Shown piece after piece: positions 15,416 to 23,719 of a DNA stretch of 64,000 nucleotides. Position numbers and translations under genes: made by a program. Numbering within the stretch: the first letter of the stretch is position 1; every line of letters starts with the position of its first letter. The notes below the pieces were generated by a model, which was not told where the DNA came from, searched no databases, and saw only the letters and a program-made list of their open reading frames with translations. The DNA lies in contig CAZMYW010000027.1 in NCBI GenBank assembly GCA_964570625.1, positions 359,321 through 423,320 on the forward strand, written 5' to 3'. The stretch is from JBFLXB01 sp964570625. Its GTDB lineage: Bacteria > Nitrospirota > Nitrospiria > 2-01-FULL-66-17.

Positions 15416-15826
15416 ATGAACAACGCGATAGTCGGTGTAGGAATCGATCTAGTCAGAATTTCTCGAGTGCGGAGTATCCTCGGCCGGTGGGCTGATCGTT
15501 TCTTCAAACGCGTGCTGAGTCCACAAGAAACCGCCTACTGCTGCGCGCGCCGAGACCCCGCGCCCCATGTGGCCGCGCGGTTCGCGGCCAAAGAAGCCGC
15601 GATGAAAGCCCTGGGTGTCGGATGGGTGGGCGCGTCGTGGCGCGAGGTGGAGGTCGTGAACGCGCCCTCGGGCCAGCCCCAGCTCCGCGTGTCGGGCCGC
15701 GCCGCCGCACGGATGGCCTCCCTCGGCGCCACGTCCGCATTGGTCAGTCTGGCCCACGATGGCGACTATGCCGCGGCGCACGTAATTTTGAGCCGCAACG
15801 CGCCGGCGGAGCATCCCTCGACATGA
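15416..15826 (+). CDS. acpS: Holo-[acyl-carrier-protein] synthase
   Basis: A 136-residue AcpS. GVGIDLVRISRV carries the Mg2+-binding Asp, and VAARFAAKEAAMKALG carries the second metal/catalytic site. It transfers 4'-phosphopantetheine from CoA to acyl carrier protein. It overlaps the next gene, nnr, by ATGA. acpS-nnr-tsaE is a classic bacterial cluster. No ribosome binding site precedes the ATG, consistent with the leaderless promoter. Confidence 0.95.
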   Translation: MNNAIVGVGIDLVRISRVRSILGRWADRFFKRVLSPQETAYCCARRDPAPHVAARFAAKEAAMKALGVGWVGASWREVEVVNAPSGQPQLRVSGRAAARMASLGATSALVSLAHDGDYAAAHVILSRNAPAEHPST

Positions 15827-17433
15827 ACGTCGTCACCGCAGAGGAAATGCGCCGGCTCGACGCCGACGCGCTCGCCACATACGGAATCCCGGTCGCGATC
15901 CTCATGGAGCAAGCGGGCATGGGGGTGGTGCGCGAGATGGAACGCCGCTTCGGGGACCTGAAGGGCCGGTCCATCGTGGTGCTCGCAGGCAAGGGCCACA
16001 ACGGGGGCGACGGGCTGGTCGCGGCCAGACACCTTCTCCAACGCGGGGCGTTCGTTCACGTCTTCTTGACCTTTCCGGCCGACGCGAGCCGCGGGGAAGC
16101 CCGAACCCAGACCCAGATCGTGCGCAATATCGGCGGACGAATACTCGATCCGTCGGCGTACGATCGCGCCCGGTTCCGGTCCATGCTGCAAGAGGCTGAC
16201 CTGATCATCGACGCCCTGGTCGGGACAGGTCTGTCCGCCCCCATCGCCGGTCTTGCCGCTGAGCTGATCACCGATCTCAACGCGTCGGGGAAACCCGTCA
16301 TTGCGGTGGACATTCCCTCCGGTATCAGCGCCGACACCGGCGAAGCGCTGGGAACTGCCGTGCGCGCCGCTCTGACCGTGACGTTCGCGCTGCCCAAACG
16401 CGGCCACTTTTTGCCGCCGGGGTCGGAGCACACCGGCGAACTACGGGTGGTGGACATCGGCATCCCGCGCCGCGCCATCGAGCGGGCCGCGCTTCCGCTG
16501 TCGATCTTCACCGCCGAGGCCGCGGCGGCCGCGCTCCCGACGCGCCCGCGCGAGGGACACAAGGGCACGTTCGGTCACGTCCTCGTGGTGGCGGGGTCGG
16601 TCGGCAAAAGCGGCGCGGCCATGCTCACCTCCCGAGCCGCGCTCCGCACCGGCGCGGGGTTGACCACGCTGGCGTGCCCGGAAGGTGTCCTGCGTTCCGG
16701 CGAGGACAAGCCTGCGGAAATCATGACCCTTCCCCTACCTGAGACGCCGGAACATACCATCGCAGCGCGCAGCCTCGATCTGCTGCTCGCCGCGTCTAAA
16801 CAAACCACCGTGGTGGCGCTCGGGCCGGGGCTGTCCACACATCCTGAAACGCAATCGGTGATCCGCGAGTTGGTCGCCCGCTTGTCGATGCCGATGGTGA
16901 TCGACGCGGACGGGTTGAACGCCCTCGCCGACCACCTGGAACCCTTGAAACGCCAGCACGCGCCCATGATCCTCACCCCGCACCCCGGTGAAATGGGCCG
17001 GCTCACGCGACTGGGATCGCGCGAGGTGCAGCGGCGGCGGATCGACCTCGCCATGGAGTTCGCCAAGACGCATCAGGTGGTGTTGGTGCTCAAGGGCGCG
17101 CGAACCGTGGTGGCGAGTCCGGACGGGAGGGCCACGCTCAACCCCACCGGGAATTCCGGGATGGCCACGGCGGGAACCGGCGACGTGCTGACCGGAGTGA
17201 TCGCCGCGTTGATGGCCCAGGGGCTTGCACCGGCTGACGCCGCAAGGCTCGGCGTGTATATCCACGGAGCGGCCGGCGATCTGGTCGCCGGGGAACGCGG
17301 CGAGCGCGGCATGATGGCGGGGGATTTGATCGACCGGATCCCCTCCGTCCTGCACCAGTTGGTTCCGTCGCCCCCACCCTCAACGCAGCGGTTGTTCAAA
17401 CGTTCGGAATCCACCACCAGGAGTGACGCATGA
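15823..17433 (+). CDS. nnr: Bifunctional NAD(P)H-hydrate epimerase/dehydratase
   Basis: A 536-residue metabolite-repair enzyme. The N-terminal YjeF epimerase domain (to about residue 215) has LMEQAGMG, VLAGKGHNGGDGLVAARHL and VDIPSGISADTGE. The C-terminal ADP/ATP-dependent dehydratase domain (from about residue 230) has REGHKGTFGHVLVVAGS, LTPHPGEMGRL and GNSGMATAGTGDVLTGVIAALMAQG. Together they convert damaged NADHX/NADPHX back to NAD(P)H. ATG 15823 overlaps the acpS stop. The frame is open upstream, but those codons lie inside acpS. Confidence 0.95.
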   Translation: MNVVTAEEMRRLDADALATYGIPVAILMEQAGMGVVREMERRFGDLKGRSIVVLAGKGHNGGDGLVAARHLLQRGAFVHVFLTFPADASRGEARTQTQIVRNIGGRILDPSAYDRARFRSMLQEADLIIDALVGTGLSAPIAGLAAELITDLNASGKPVIAVDIPSGISADTGEALGTAVRAALTVTFALPKRGHFLPPGSEHTGELRVVDIGIPRRAIERAALPLSIFTAEAAAAALPTRPREGHKGTFGHVLVVAGSVGKSGAAMLTSRAALRTGAGLTTLACPEGVLRSGEDKPAEIMTLPLPETPEHTIAARSLDLLLAASKQTTVVALGPGLSTHPETQSVIRELVARLSMPMVIDADGLNALADHLEPLKRQHAPMILTPHPGEMGRLTRLGSREVQRRRIDLAMEFAKTHQVVLVLKGARTVVASPDGRATLNPTGNSGMATAGTGDVLTGVIAALMAQGLAPADAARLGVYIHGAAGDLVAGERGERGMMAGDLIDRIPSVLHQLVPSPPPSTQRLFKRSESTTRSDA

Positions 17434-18038
17434 CTCTTTTCGGTATTTCACTCGCCTTCGCCATCTTGCTCGCCGCGCTCGGCTCGGCCATGATCATCCA
17501 TTCCATCGTCGGCAAACGCCGGATCGTCGCGGATTTTCGTCGGCTGTCGGAGCGGATCAACGGCCGAGTGTCGCAGCCCACACTGTTTTCATTCCCGCGA
17601 GTGGACGGACGCTACGACGGACGGGACGCGGCGGTGTTCTTCCATCTCGCCAAAGGCGAAAAAGCCAGCATCATCTACCTCGTCCACACCTTGTCGGTGC
17701 AAGCCGCCACCGCCTTGTTCGTATCGAAAGACAAGTACTACAAGGCGGTGAATGATCCGACCAAACTCTCGCGCGAGGCTGGCGATGTGGTCCCCGGACT
17801 CGGCGGCCAGTTCGAAGTACGCGCCACGGACCCCGCGGCCGCCACCCGTCTCTTCGCACGGGGTAATTTGAACGGGCATCTGGACGCGCTGGAGACATTC
17901 CCCAGCCTGGTGCTGGGACCGGACCTGCTCGTCGCCGGAAAGCCGTTCGAAAATCTCACGGACACCAATCCCGATGCGACCCTTAAACACCTGCACGCAC
18001 TCGGCAAGATCGCAACCGCGATGGAACTACCGGCCTGA
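17430..18038 (+). CDS. Membrane-anchored protein of unknown function
   Basis: A 202-residue protein with one N-terminal transmembrane helix (about residues 4-24, GISLAFAILLAALGSAMIIHS) and a soluble part facing one side. The soluble part has GRYDGRDAAVFFHLAKGEKASIIYLVHTLSV and ends with LHALGKIATAMELPA. I do not recognise a family. It overlaps nnr by ATGA and its TGA overlaps the tsaE start (TGATG), so it is firmly part of the acpS-nnr-tsaE operon. There are no cysteine or nucleotide-binding motifs. Confidence 0.8.
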   Translation: MTLFGISLAFAILLAALGSAMIIHSIVGKRRIVADFRRLSERINGRVSQPTLFSFPRVDGRYDGRDAAVFFHLAKGEKASIIYLVHTLSVQAATALFVSKDKYYKAVNDPTKLSREAGDVVPGLGGQFEVRATDPAAATRLFARGNLNGHLDALETFPSLVLGPDLLVAGKPFENLTDTNPDATLKHLHALGKIATAMELPA

Positions 18039-18535
18039 TGCCTCCCGCCGTTCCCTCTGACACGGTGTGGCGCTGCGCGTCGACCTCGGAGGCGCAGACG
18101 CGCGCGCTGGGTCGGATGCTGGGGACGCATCTCACCGGGGGCGACGTCCTGGCGCTGATCGGCGAACTCGGCGCGGGCAAGACCCGTTTCGTCCAAGGTC
18201 TGGCGGAGGGGTTGGACGTCGCGTCGGGCACCGTGTCCAGCCCCACGTTTGCCATCCGGCATGATCACGTGGGTCGCCTGACGCTGCTCCATCTGGATTT
18301 TTACCGGCTGCGTGACCCCGACGAAATCGACTGGCTGGGCGTGTTGGATGCGCCGGTCGACGCCGTGATTGCGGTCGAGTGGGCCGATCGCCTGCCGGAT
18401 GTCTTGCCCGTCGACCGGCTGGACATCACATTCGAGCCGGCGGATGGGCCGGAGGACCGAACTATTTCATGGACCGCGCATGGACCCCGCGCGGACCGCG
18501 CGCTCGCATCACTTCGTGCCGCTCATGGCGGTTAG
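18038..18535 (+). CDS. tsaE: tRNA t6A-synthesis ATPase TsaE
   Basis: A 165-residue TsaE P-loop ATPase. The Walker A is LIGELGAGKTRF, then SSPTFAIRHDH and LLHLDFYRLRDPDEIDWLGV and VEWADRLPD, all typical of the family. It regenerates the TsaB-TsaD complex that makes threonylcarbamoyl-adenosine 37 on ANN-decoding tRNAs. It is translationally coupled to its neighbours on both sides (TGATG upstream, 11-bp overlap downstream). Confidence 0.95.
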   Translation: MPPAVPSDTVWRCASTSEAQTRALGRMLGTHLTGGDVLALIGELGAGKTRFVQGLAEGLDVASGTVSSPTFAIRHDHVGRLTLLHLDFYRLRDPDEIDWLGVLDAPVDAVIAVEWADRLPDVLPVDRLDITFEPADGPEDRTISWTAHGPRADRALASLRAAHGG

Positions 18536-19256
18536 ACCCGACGTTTCGCACTCGGCTGACCTCGGCGAGGTCATTCTCCAAGCCACCGCGCACCTGCGGT
18601 ACGCGCGGGAGTTGGGTGTGCGAGACGTCCCGCGATCCACGCCGCGCGAGTCCGGCACGCGGTCTCGGATCACACCCGGCCGAAGCACCGATCCCGCGGC
18701 TGACCTAGAGCGCCTGAGACAGGAGACCATCGGCGATTGCCAGCGGTGCAAACTGGCGTCGGGCCGGACGACCCTGGTGTTCGGAGTCGGCAATCCGCGA
18801 GCCGAGTTGGTGTTCGTGGGCGAAGCCCCGGGCGCGGAGGAAGACACGCAGGGGGTGCCGTTCGTCGGCGCAGCCGGGCAACTGTTGACGCGGATCATCG
18901 AAGCCATGGGGCTGCGACGAGACGACGTCTACATCGCCAACATCATCAAGTGCCGGCCGCCGGGGAACCGCAACCCGCAGCCCGACGAAATCGCGTCCTG
19001 CGAGCCGTTTCTGATCGCGCAACTCGACATCATCAAACCCAAGGTGATCTGCGCCCTCGGGACCTTCGCCGCACAGACCCTGTTGAAGACCAAGAACCCG
19101 ATTTCACGTCTTCGCGGCCAGTGGCACGCGTACCAGGACATCCCCCTGATGCCGACCTTCCATCCCGCCTACCTGCTGCGCAACCCGGGGGAGAAGAAGG
19201 TGGTGTGGGCGGATATCCAACTAGTGATGGCTCGGCTCGATTCAGTGCGATCATGA
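18525..19256 (+). CDS. Type 4 uracil-DNA glycosylase (4Fe-4S)
   Basis: A 243-residue family 4 UDG removing uracil from DNA. The cluster cysteines include CQRCKLASGRT, IKCRPPGNRNP and CEPFLIAQL. The uracil pocket motifs are GEAPGAEEDTQGVPFVGAAGQLL and TFHPAYLLRNPG. An N-terminal extension of about 75 residues is disordered-looking and common in this family. ATG 18525 is chosen because the codons upstream lie in tsaE; the overlap is 11 bp. It ends 18 bp before repeat copy A3. Confidence 0.93.
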   Translation: MAVRPDVSHSADLGEVILQATAHLRYARELGVRDVPRSTPRESGTRSRITPGRSTDPAADLERLRQETIGDCQRCKLASGRTTLVFGVGNPRAELVFVGEAPGAEEDTQGVPFVGAAGQLLTRIIEAMGLRRDDVYIANIIKCRPPGNRNPQPDEIASCEPFLIAQLDIIKPKVICALGTFAAQTLLKTKNPISRLRGQWHAYQDIPLMPTFHPAYLLRNPGEKKVVWADIQLVMARLDSVRS

Positions 19257-19274
19257 GAACCTCGTTGAAGTCCG

Positions 19275-19441
19275 TAGGCTACTCAAAAAGATCCGGCTGC
19301 CCCCTTCGGGGACTTCCGGCATTTCTATTGTTGAAGGTTGGTCGCAAGGCCGCAGGGAAGGAGGAAACCGGAGCGTACTGGGTCGTACGTGAGGATTTCC
19401 GACGACCGAGAACGCCGCAGACGGACTTTTTCAGGAGCCTA
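19275..19441. repeat. Mosaic inverted-repeat element, type A, copy 3 (most complete)
   Basis: A 167-bp element bounded by TAGGCTACTCAAAAAG and CTTTTTCAGGAGCCTA (two mismatches). It contains all modules: CCCCTTCGGGGACTTCC, GGTTGGTCGCAAGGCCGCAG, GGAGCGTACTGGGTCGTAC and GAGGATTTCCGACGACCG. Its right end supplies AGGAG, 9 nt before the next start codon. Confidence 0.85.
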
Positions 19442-19446
19442 CGCCG

Positions 19447-19935
19447 ATGAAGCAGCTGTGGGCTCCGTGGCGAATGGAATACATCTCCAGCGAAAAATCC
19501 GGCCCGTGTATCCTCTGCACCAAGCCGTCGGCCTCGCAAGACCGGCAGAACTACATCCTCGAACGGTCCACCCACAGCTTCGTGATGATGAACATTTACC
19601 CGTACTCGAACGGGCATTTGATGGTGTCGCCGTACGCGCACGTGGATCGACTGGCCGCGCTGGACGACGCGGTCGCGCTCGACCTCACCGCCACGCTCGG
19701 CCGAGCGCTGGAACGGTTGCGCGCCGCCCTCTCGCCCGAGGGTTTTAACGTCGGATTGAACCTCGGCAAGGCGGCGGGCGCGGGTATCGATACGCACCTG
19801 CACTTCCACATCGTGCCCCGCTGGAACGGCGATACCAACTACATGACGCTGTTTGCGGAAGTGCGCGTGATCCCGGAGCACTTGGACGCCACGTACGACC
19901 GGCTGCTCCCCTATTTCCAGGCAAAACAGCCGTGA
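19447..19935 (+). CDS. HIT-family nucleotide hydrolase/phosphorylase
   Basis: A 162-residue HIT protein. The histidine triad is THLHFHIVPRW. The N-terminal WAPWRMEYI and C-x2-C (CILCTK) are typical of the actinobacterial/Nitrospira-type Ap4A phosphorylase-like branch. It probably splits AMP or ADP from dinucleoside polyphosphates or nucleoside-phosphoramidates. The only ribosome binding site (AGGAG, 19433-19437) is part of repeat copy A3. Its stop overlaps the next gene in GTGA. Confidence 0.9.
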   Translation: MKQLWAPWRMEYISSEKSGPCILCTKPSASQDRQNYILERSTHSFVMMNIYPYSNGHLMVSPYAHVDRLAALDDAVALDLTATLGRALERLRAALSPEGFNVGLNLGKAAGAGIDTHLHFHIVPRWNGDTNYMTLFAEVRVIPEHLDATYDRLLPYFQAKQP

Positions 19936-20249
19936 TCCGTTGGGCGCTCATCGTGGTCCTCACCGGCGGGGTCCTGTTCGTGGCCAGCGAAAATCGCGCC
20001 GATCCGGTGATGGTCCAGTTGCTCTTCGGCTTCCGAGCGCCTCCGCTGTCGCTCGCAGGCCTGATCCTCCTGAGCTTTGGGGCCGGCGCGGCGGTGGTCG
20101 CGCTGTCGGTCGTACCGGCGTGGCTCCGCGCGGCGCTGCGCGTCCGCCGCCAGCGCCGGGAAATCGAGTCGCTGGAAGGACAAGTCGCCGCAGGGAGCAC
20201 TCCGTCCGAGCGTGCCCCGGAGACCAAGCCGCCTCACGACGCCGCCTAA
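19932..20249 (+). CDS. LapA-domain (DUF1049) membrane protein
   Basis: A 105-residue protein with two transmembrane helices (about residues 5-20 and 38-62), then a basic segment (RAALRVRRQRREIESLEGQV). VLFVASENRADPVMVQLLFG is the DUF1049/LapA signature. The family assists lipopolysaccharide assembly control in Enterobacteria and is unrelated to the LapA adhesin. GTG start at 19932 overlapping the HIT stop. Confidence 0.82.
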   Translation: MIRWALIVVLTGGVLFVASENRADPVMVQLLFGFRAPPLSLAGLILLSFGAGAAVVALSVVPAWLRAALRVRRQRREIESLEGQVAAGSTPSERAPETKPPHDAA

Positions 20250-20277
20250 AGTTGATCCGAATCATGTCCACAACATG

Positions 20278-20400
20278 GAGCCCGTTCAGGAAAGGTCAGA
20301 TGCCAGGCGCCGCGAGCACCGCAGCGGAGCGTACTACATGCGTACGTGAGCAGCGGATGCACAGCGGCAACGCAGCAGATGGCCTTTCATGGACGGGCTC
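20278..20400. repeat. Mosaic inverted-repeat element, type B, copy 2
   Basis: A 123-bp element with ~26-bp imperfect terminal inverted repeats (GAGCCCGTTCAGGAAAGG... and ...CCTTTCATGGACGGGCTC). It has the GGAGCGTACTACATGCGTACGTGAG module and GCAACGCAGCAGATGG as in copy B1. The ATG at 20389 often taken as the mutS start lies inside its right end. Confidence 0.8.
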
Positions 20401-22968
20401 ATAGTCGTGGCTGAAACAACACCCCTTATGCGCCAGTACGAGGCGCTCAAAGCCGACCATCCCGGTGCCCTGCTGCTCTTCCGCGTGGGAGATTTTTACG
20501 AGTTGTTCGGCGATGACGCGATCGTCGGTGCGCCGATCCTGCAAATCGCGCTGACCACGCGCGACAAACACAAAGACAACGCGGTTCCGTTGTGCGGAGT
20601 GCCGTATCACGCCGCACCCGGTTATATCGCCAAACTGCTCGCCGCGGGGAAAACCGTCGCGTTGGCCGAGCAGATGGAGGACCCGCAGCCCGGCGCGCTG
20701 GTGCGCCGGGACGTGGTCCGCGTCATCACACCCGGTACGGTGCTCGACGACGCGTTGTTGTCTGGCACGGACCACGCCTACTTGGCCGCCGTGATCCGGG
20801 ACGGGGACGAGGCCGCTCTGGCGCGCGCCGATCTCTCGACCGGAGATTTTTGCGTGATCTCAGCGCGCGGACACGACGGCGCGGCATTGCTCGCCGATGA
20901 ACTGGCGCGAACCGAGCCTCGAGAGGTGCTGGTGGCCCCGGGATGGACGTACACGCCCCGAAACGGTGCGGTCTACCAGACCTGCGGCGCCGAAGCGTTC
21001 GACGCCCAACACGCGGACCAGGCGCTCCGCGAACAATTTCCGGCAGCCGGTGCGTGGGAGACGCTTCGCCCCATCGAACGCCGCGCCGCGGGTTCGCTGC
21101 TCCGGTACGTGCGGCACGCGCTCAAAGGCCGCGCCGCCGCGTTGTCGATTCCCGCGCGCGCCGCGTTCGGCGACTTCCTGGACATTGACGAGGCGGCCCA
21201 GCGCACCCTCGAACTGACCCGTGGTTCCGACGGGTCCAAAAACGGTTCTCTGCTGCAGGCGCTCGACGAGACCCTGACCCCGATGGGCTCGCGGCTGCTT
21301 CGCGAGCGACTCGTGCGCCCACTGTTCTCTCGTTCCGCGATCGACGCCCGTCTGAACGCGGTTCAGGCGTTCCTGGCCGATCTCCACACTCGTTCCGCCA
21401 TTCGCACCGACCTCGGTCACATCGGAGACATGGAGCGGGCGCTCTCGCGCGCCGCGATCGGCTCCTGCTCCCCGCGAGATCTGGCCATGCTCACCCGGTC
21501 GCTCGAAGCCGGTTCACAAGTCGCCAAGTCGCTGGCGATCAGTTCCGATCCTAGCCTGTCGGCCCTCGCCGACGGATGGGATGATTTTGGCCTCCTGATC
21601 GATCGCCTTACCGCCGCGATCACGCCGTCCCCGCCTCCAACCGTGCGCGACGGCGGGGTGATTCGCGACGGGTACCACGCGGAGCTCGATTCCCTGCGGA
21701 CGCTCCGGCGACACGGCGCCGGATGGCTTGCCGAACTCGAAGCGCGCGAACGCACCCGCACCGGGATCGATTCGTTGAAGATCCGTCACAATCAGGTGTT
21801 CGGGTACTACATCGAGGTCACCAAGGCCAATGCCACGCGGGTCCCGGCGGACTACCAGCGGCGCCAAACATTGGTCAACGCGGAACGATACGTTACCCCC
21901 GAACTGGCGGACCTCGAATCCAAAGTCCTGACCGCGGAAGAAAAGATTCGGGCGCTCGAGACGCAACTCGTCGAAGACCTACGACAAACCGTGGTCGCGG
22001 AAACGGCTCGGATCCAGCGTCACGCGGTTCGGATCGCGGAACTCGACCTGAGCGCCGCCCTCGCGGAAGGCGCGCATCGCCACCGCTGGGTCAGACCCGT
22101 ACTGGTGGACGAACCCGTGCTGAACATCCGCGCGGGACGCCACCCGGTGGTGGAACGTCTCCTACCGGCGCAACGCTTCGTGCCGAACGACACGGAGATG
22201 GACGGCTCCGCCACGCGACTGGTGCTGCTCACCGGCCCGAACATGGCGGGGAAATCCACCTACATGCGGCAGGTGGCGTTGATCGTGATCATGGCGCAGA
22301 TGGGGTCATACGTGCCCGCGGAAGCCGCCACGGTCGGACTGGTGGACCGGTTGTTCGCGCGCGTGGGCGCACACGACGACATCGCCGGCGGACGCAGCAC
22401 CTTCATGGTGGAAATGAGCGAAACCGCGTCGATCCTCGCGCGGGCCACGCCGCGCAGCCTGATCCTGCTCGACGAGATCGGCCGCGGGACCAGCACGTTC
22501 GACGGCATCAGCATCGCGTGGGCGGTGGCGGAAGACGTCCACACACGGATCGGCGCGCGGACCCTGTTCGCCACGCACTACCACGAGTTGACCGCGCTCG
22601 CGGATTCGCTGCCGGGACTCAAGAACTACAAAGCCGCGGTCCGGGAGTGGAACGACGAGATCGTGTTCATGCGGAAAATCGTGGAGGGGGGGGCCGACCG
22701 CAGTTACGGCATCCAGGTGGCGCGCCTGGCCGGCCTTCCCGACGGCGTGGTCCGCCGGGCTCGCGAACTGTTAGCCGATCTCGAACAACGCGGGGCCCGT
22801 CCGCCAAAGCCCGCGCGCGAAACAGATCCTCAACCCGACCTCTTCACCCCGCCGACACATCCGGTAATCGAAGAGATCGTGGAACTCGACGTGCTCAATC
22901 TCACGCCGCTCGAAGCGCTGAACGTACTGGATCGTTTGAAGAAGCGGGCCTCAGAATCAACGGGCTGA
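20389..22968 (+). CDS. mutS: DNA mismatch repair protein MutS
   Basis: An 859-residue MutS. The mismatch-binding Phe-x-Glu motif is VGDFYELFGDD. The ATPase domain has GPNMAGKSTYMRQ, DDIAGGRSTFMVEMSE, LLDEIGRGTSTFDG and FATHYHELT. The C-terminal part (DLFTPPTHPVIEEI) is usual. It recognises mismatches and recruits MutL. The start is uncertain: ATG 20389 is inside repeat copy B2, whereas GTG 20407 (VAETTPLMRQY) gives the N-terminal length usual for the family. No strong ribosome binding site is seen for either. Confidence 0.96.
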   Translation: MDGLIVVAETTPLMRQYEALKADHPGALLLFRVGDFYELFGDDAIVGAPILQIALTTRDKHKDNAVPLCGVPYHAAPGYIAKLLAAGKTVALAEQMEDPQPGALVRRDVVRVITPGTVLDDALLSGTDHAYLAAVIRDGDEAALARADLSTGDFCVISARGHDGAALLADELARTEPREVLVAPGWTYTPRNGAVYQTCGAEAFDAQHADQALREQFPAAGAWETLRPIERRAAGSLLRYVRHALKGRAAALSIPARAAFGDFLDIDEAAQRTLELTRGSDGSKNGSLLQALDETLTPMGSRLLRERLVRPLFSRSAIDARLNAVQAFLADLHTRSAIRTDLGHIGDMERALSRAAIGSCSPRDLAMLTRSLEAGSQVAKSLAISSDPSLSALADGWDDFGLLIDRLTAAITPSPPPTVRDGGVIRDGYHAELDSLRTLRRHGAGWLAELEARERTRTGIDSLKIRHNQVFGYYIEVTKANATRVPADYQRRQTLVNAERYVTPELADLESKVLTAEEKIRALETQLVEDLRQTVVAETARIQRHAVRIAELDLSAALAEGAHRHRWVRPVLVDEPVLNIRAGRHPVVERLLPAQRFVPNDTEMDGSATRLVLLTGPNMAGKSTYMRQVALIVIMAQMGSYVPAEAATVGLVDRLFARVGAHDDIAGGRSTFMVEMSETASILARATPRSLILLDEIGRGTSTFDGISIAWAVAEDVHTRIGARTLFATHYHELTALADSLPGLKNYKAAVREWNDEIVFMRKIVEGGADRSYGIQVARLAGLPDGVVRRARELLADLEQRGARPPKPARETDPQPDLFTPPTHPVIEEIVELDVLNLTPLEALNVLDRLKKRASESTG

Positions 22969-22981
22969 TCGTCCGCTCGGG

Positions 22982-23719
22982 TTACCGGGCGGAGGAGAGC
23001 TTTGTGAGGTAGGTTCGGATCCTCGCGGCGTTGGCGCCCACGTCGCTTCGCCCCACGCGGGAGAGCGAGCGGACGTCGATCCGGCTGCCGGCTTCGGTGG
23101 CCGACACGCGCACGACCACGTCGTCCTTGAACCCGAACCAAAACGTGGTGGCCGTGGCTTCGATTCGGCCCTGCGCGGGATTGGCGTCCACGATCTCCCA
23201 CCCCATCTCACGCGCCGCGTCCAGCGCGCGCCCAAAGGCCCGGTCAGCGGGCGCATCGAGCACGATCGGCTGGACGTCGGGGTAGGCCGTGCGTTGCTGC
23301 TGCGCGATCTCGGGCCCGCCGTACTCGACCGGGTTGGGAGCGCCCCGCCGCAGCGGCGCGATCACGGAGAACGTCGGGGGATTTTCCAGGTCGGTGGTGA
23401 TGTCGTGAATCGGAGGCATCTTGCCGGCCTTGACCATATACATCGCGGGGACCACCGCGACAGCGGCCCCGATGACCACACCCAGCACGGCCCGGAGTCT
23501 TCCGCGCTTTTTTCCGCTTCGCGTCGCGAAGAGGCCGATCAGAGCGAGGACCGCTCCGATCAGCGTCGCGACCGCCGCCCACGTCAGCACACGGAACCCG
23601 ACGCCGAACGCCCATAGATCGGCCCGGGTGCCCCACCCCGCCAGCACGGCGGCCGCGGCGCCGGTCACCACGACGACGAACCCCCATTTGGCGAACCACG
23701 ATGTTTTTCGTTCAGCCAC
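22982..23719 (-). CDS. DUF1499-family membrane protein
   Basis: A 245-residue protein with three predicted transmembrane helices in the first ~105 residues (WGFVVVVTGAAAAVLAGW, VLTWAAVATLIGAVLALIGLF, LGVVIGAAVAVVPAMYM). The DUF1499 domain follows, with PIHDITTDLENPP at its start and AAREMGWEIVDANPAQGRIEATATTFWFGFKDDVVVRV. The function is unknown. GTG 23719 overlaps the EVE gene stop by 8 bp and is preceded by GGAGGG. It ends convergently 13 bp from mutS. Confidence 0.85.
   Translation of the reverse strand: MAERKTSWFAKWGFVVVVTGAAAAVLAGWGTRADLWAFGVGFRVLTWAAVATLIGAVLALIGLFATRSGKKRGRLRAVLGVVIGAAVAVVPAMYMVKAGKMPPIHDITTDLENPPTFSVIAPLRRGAPNPVEYGGPEIAQQQRTAYPDVQPIVLDAPADRAFGRALDAAREMGWEIVDANPAQGRIEATATTFWFGFKDDVVVRVSATEAGSRIDVRSLSRVGRSDVGANAARIRTYLTKLSSAR

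Noticed and set aside
19932..20249. Link between the LapA-like protein and the giant adhesin
   Set aside because: This is the DUF1049 LapA of lipopolysaccharide control, not the LapA biofilm adhesin; only the name is shared.
21723..23012. Plus-strand open frame of 429 codons inside mutS
   Set aside because: Different frame of mutS; mutS motifs clearly define the true frame.
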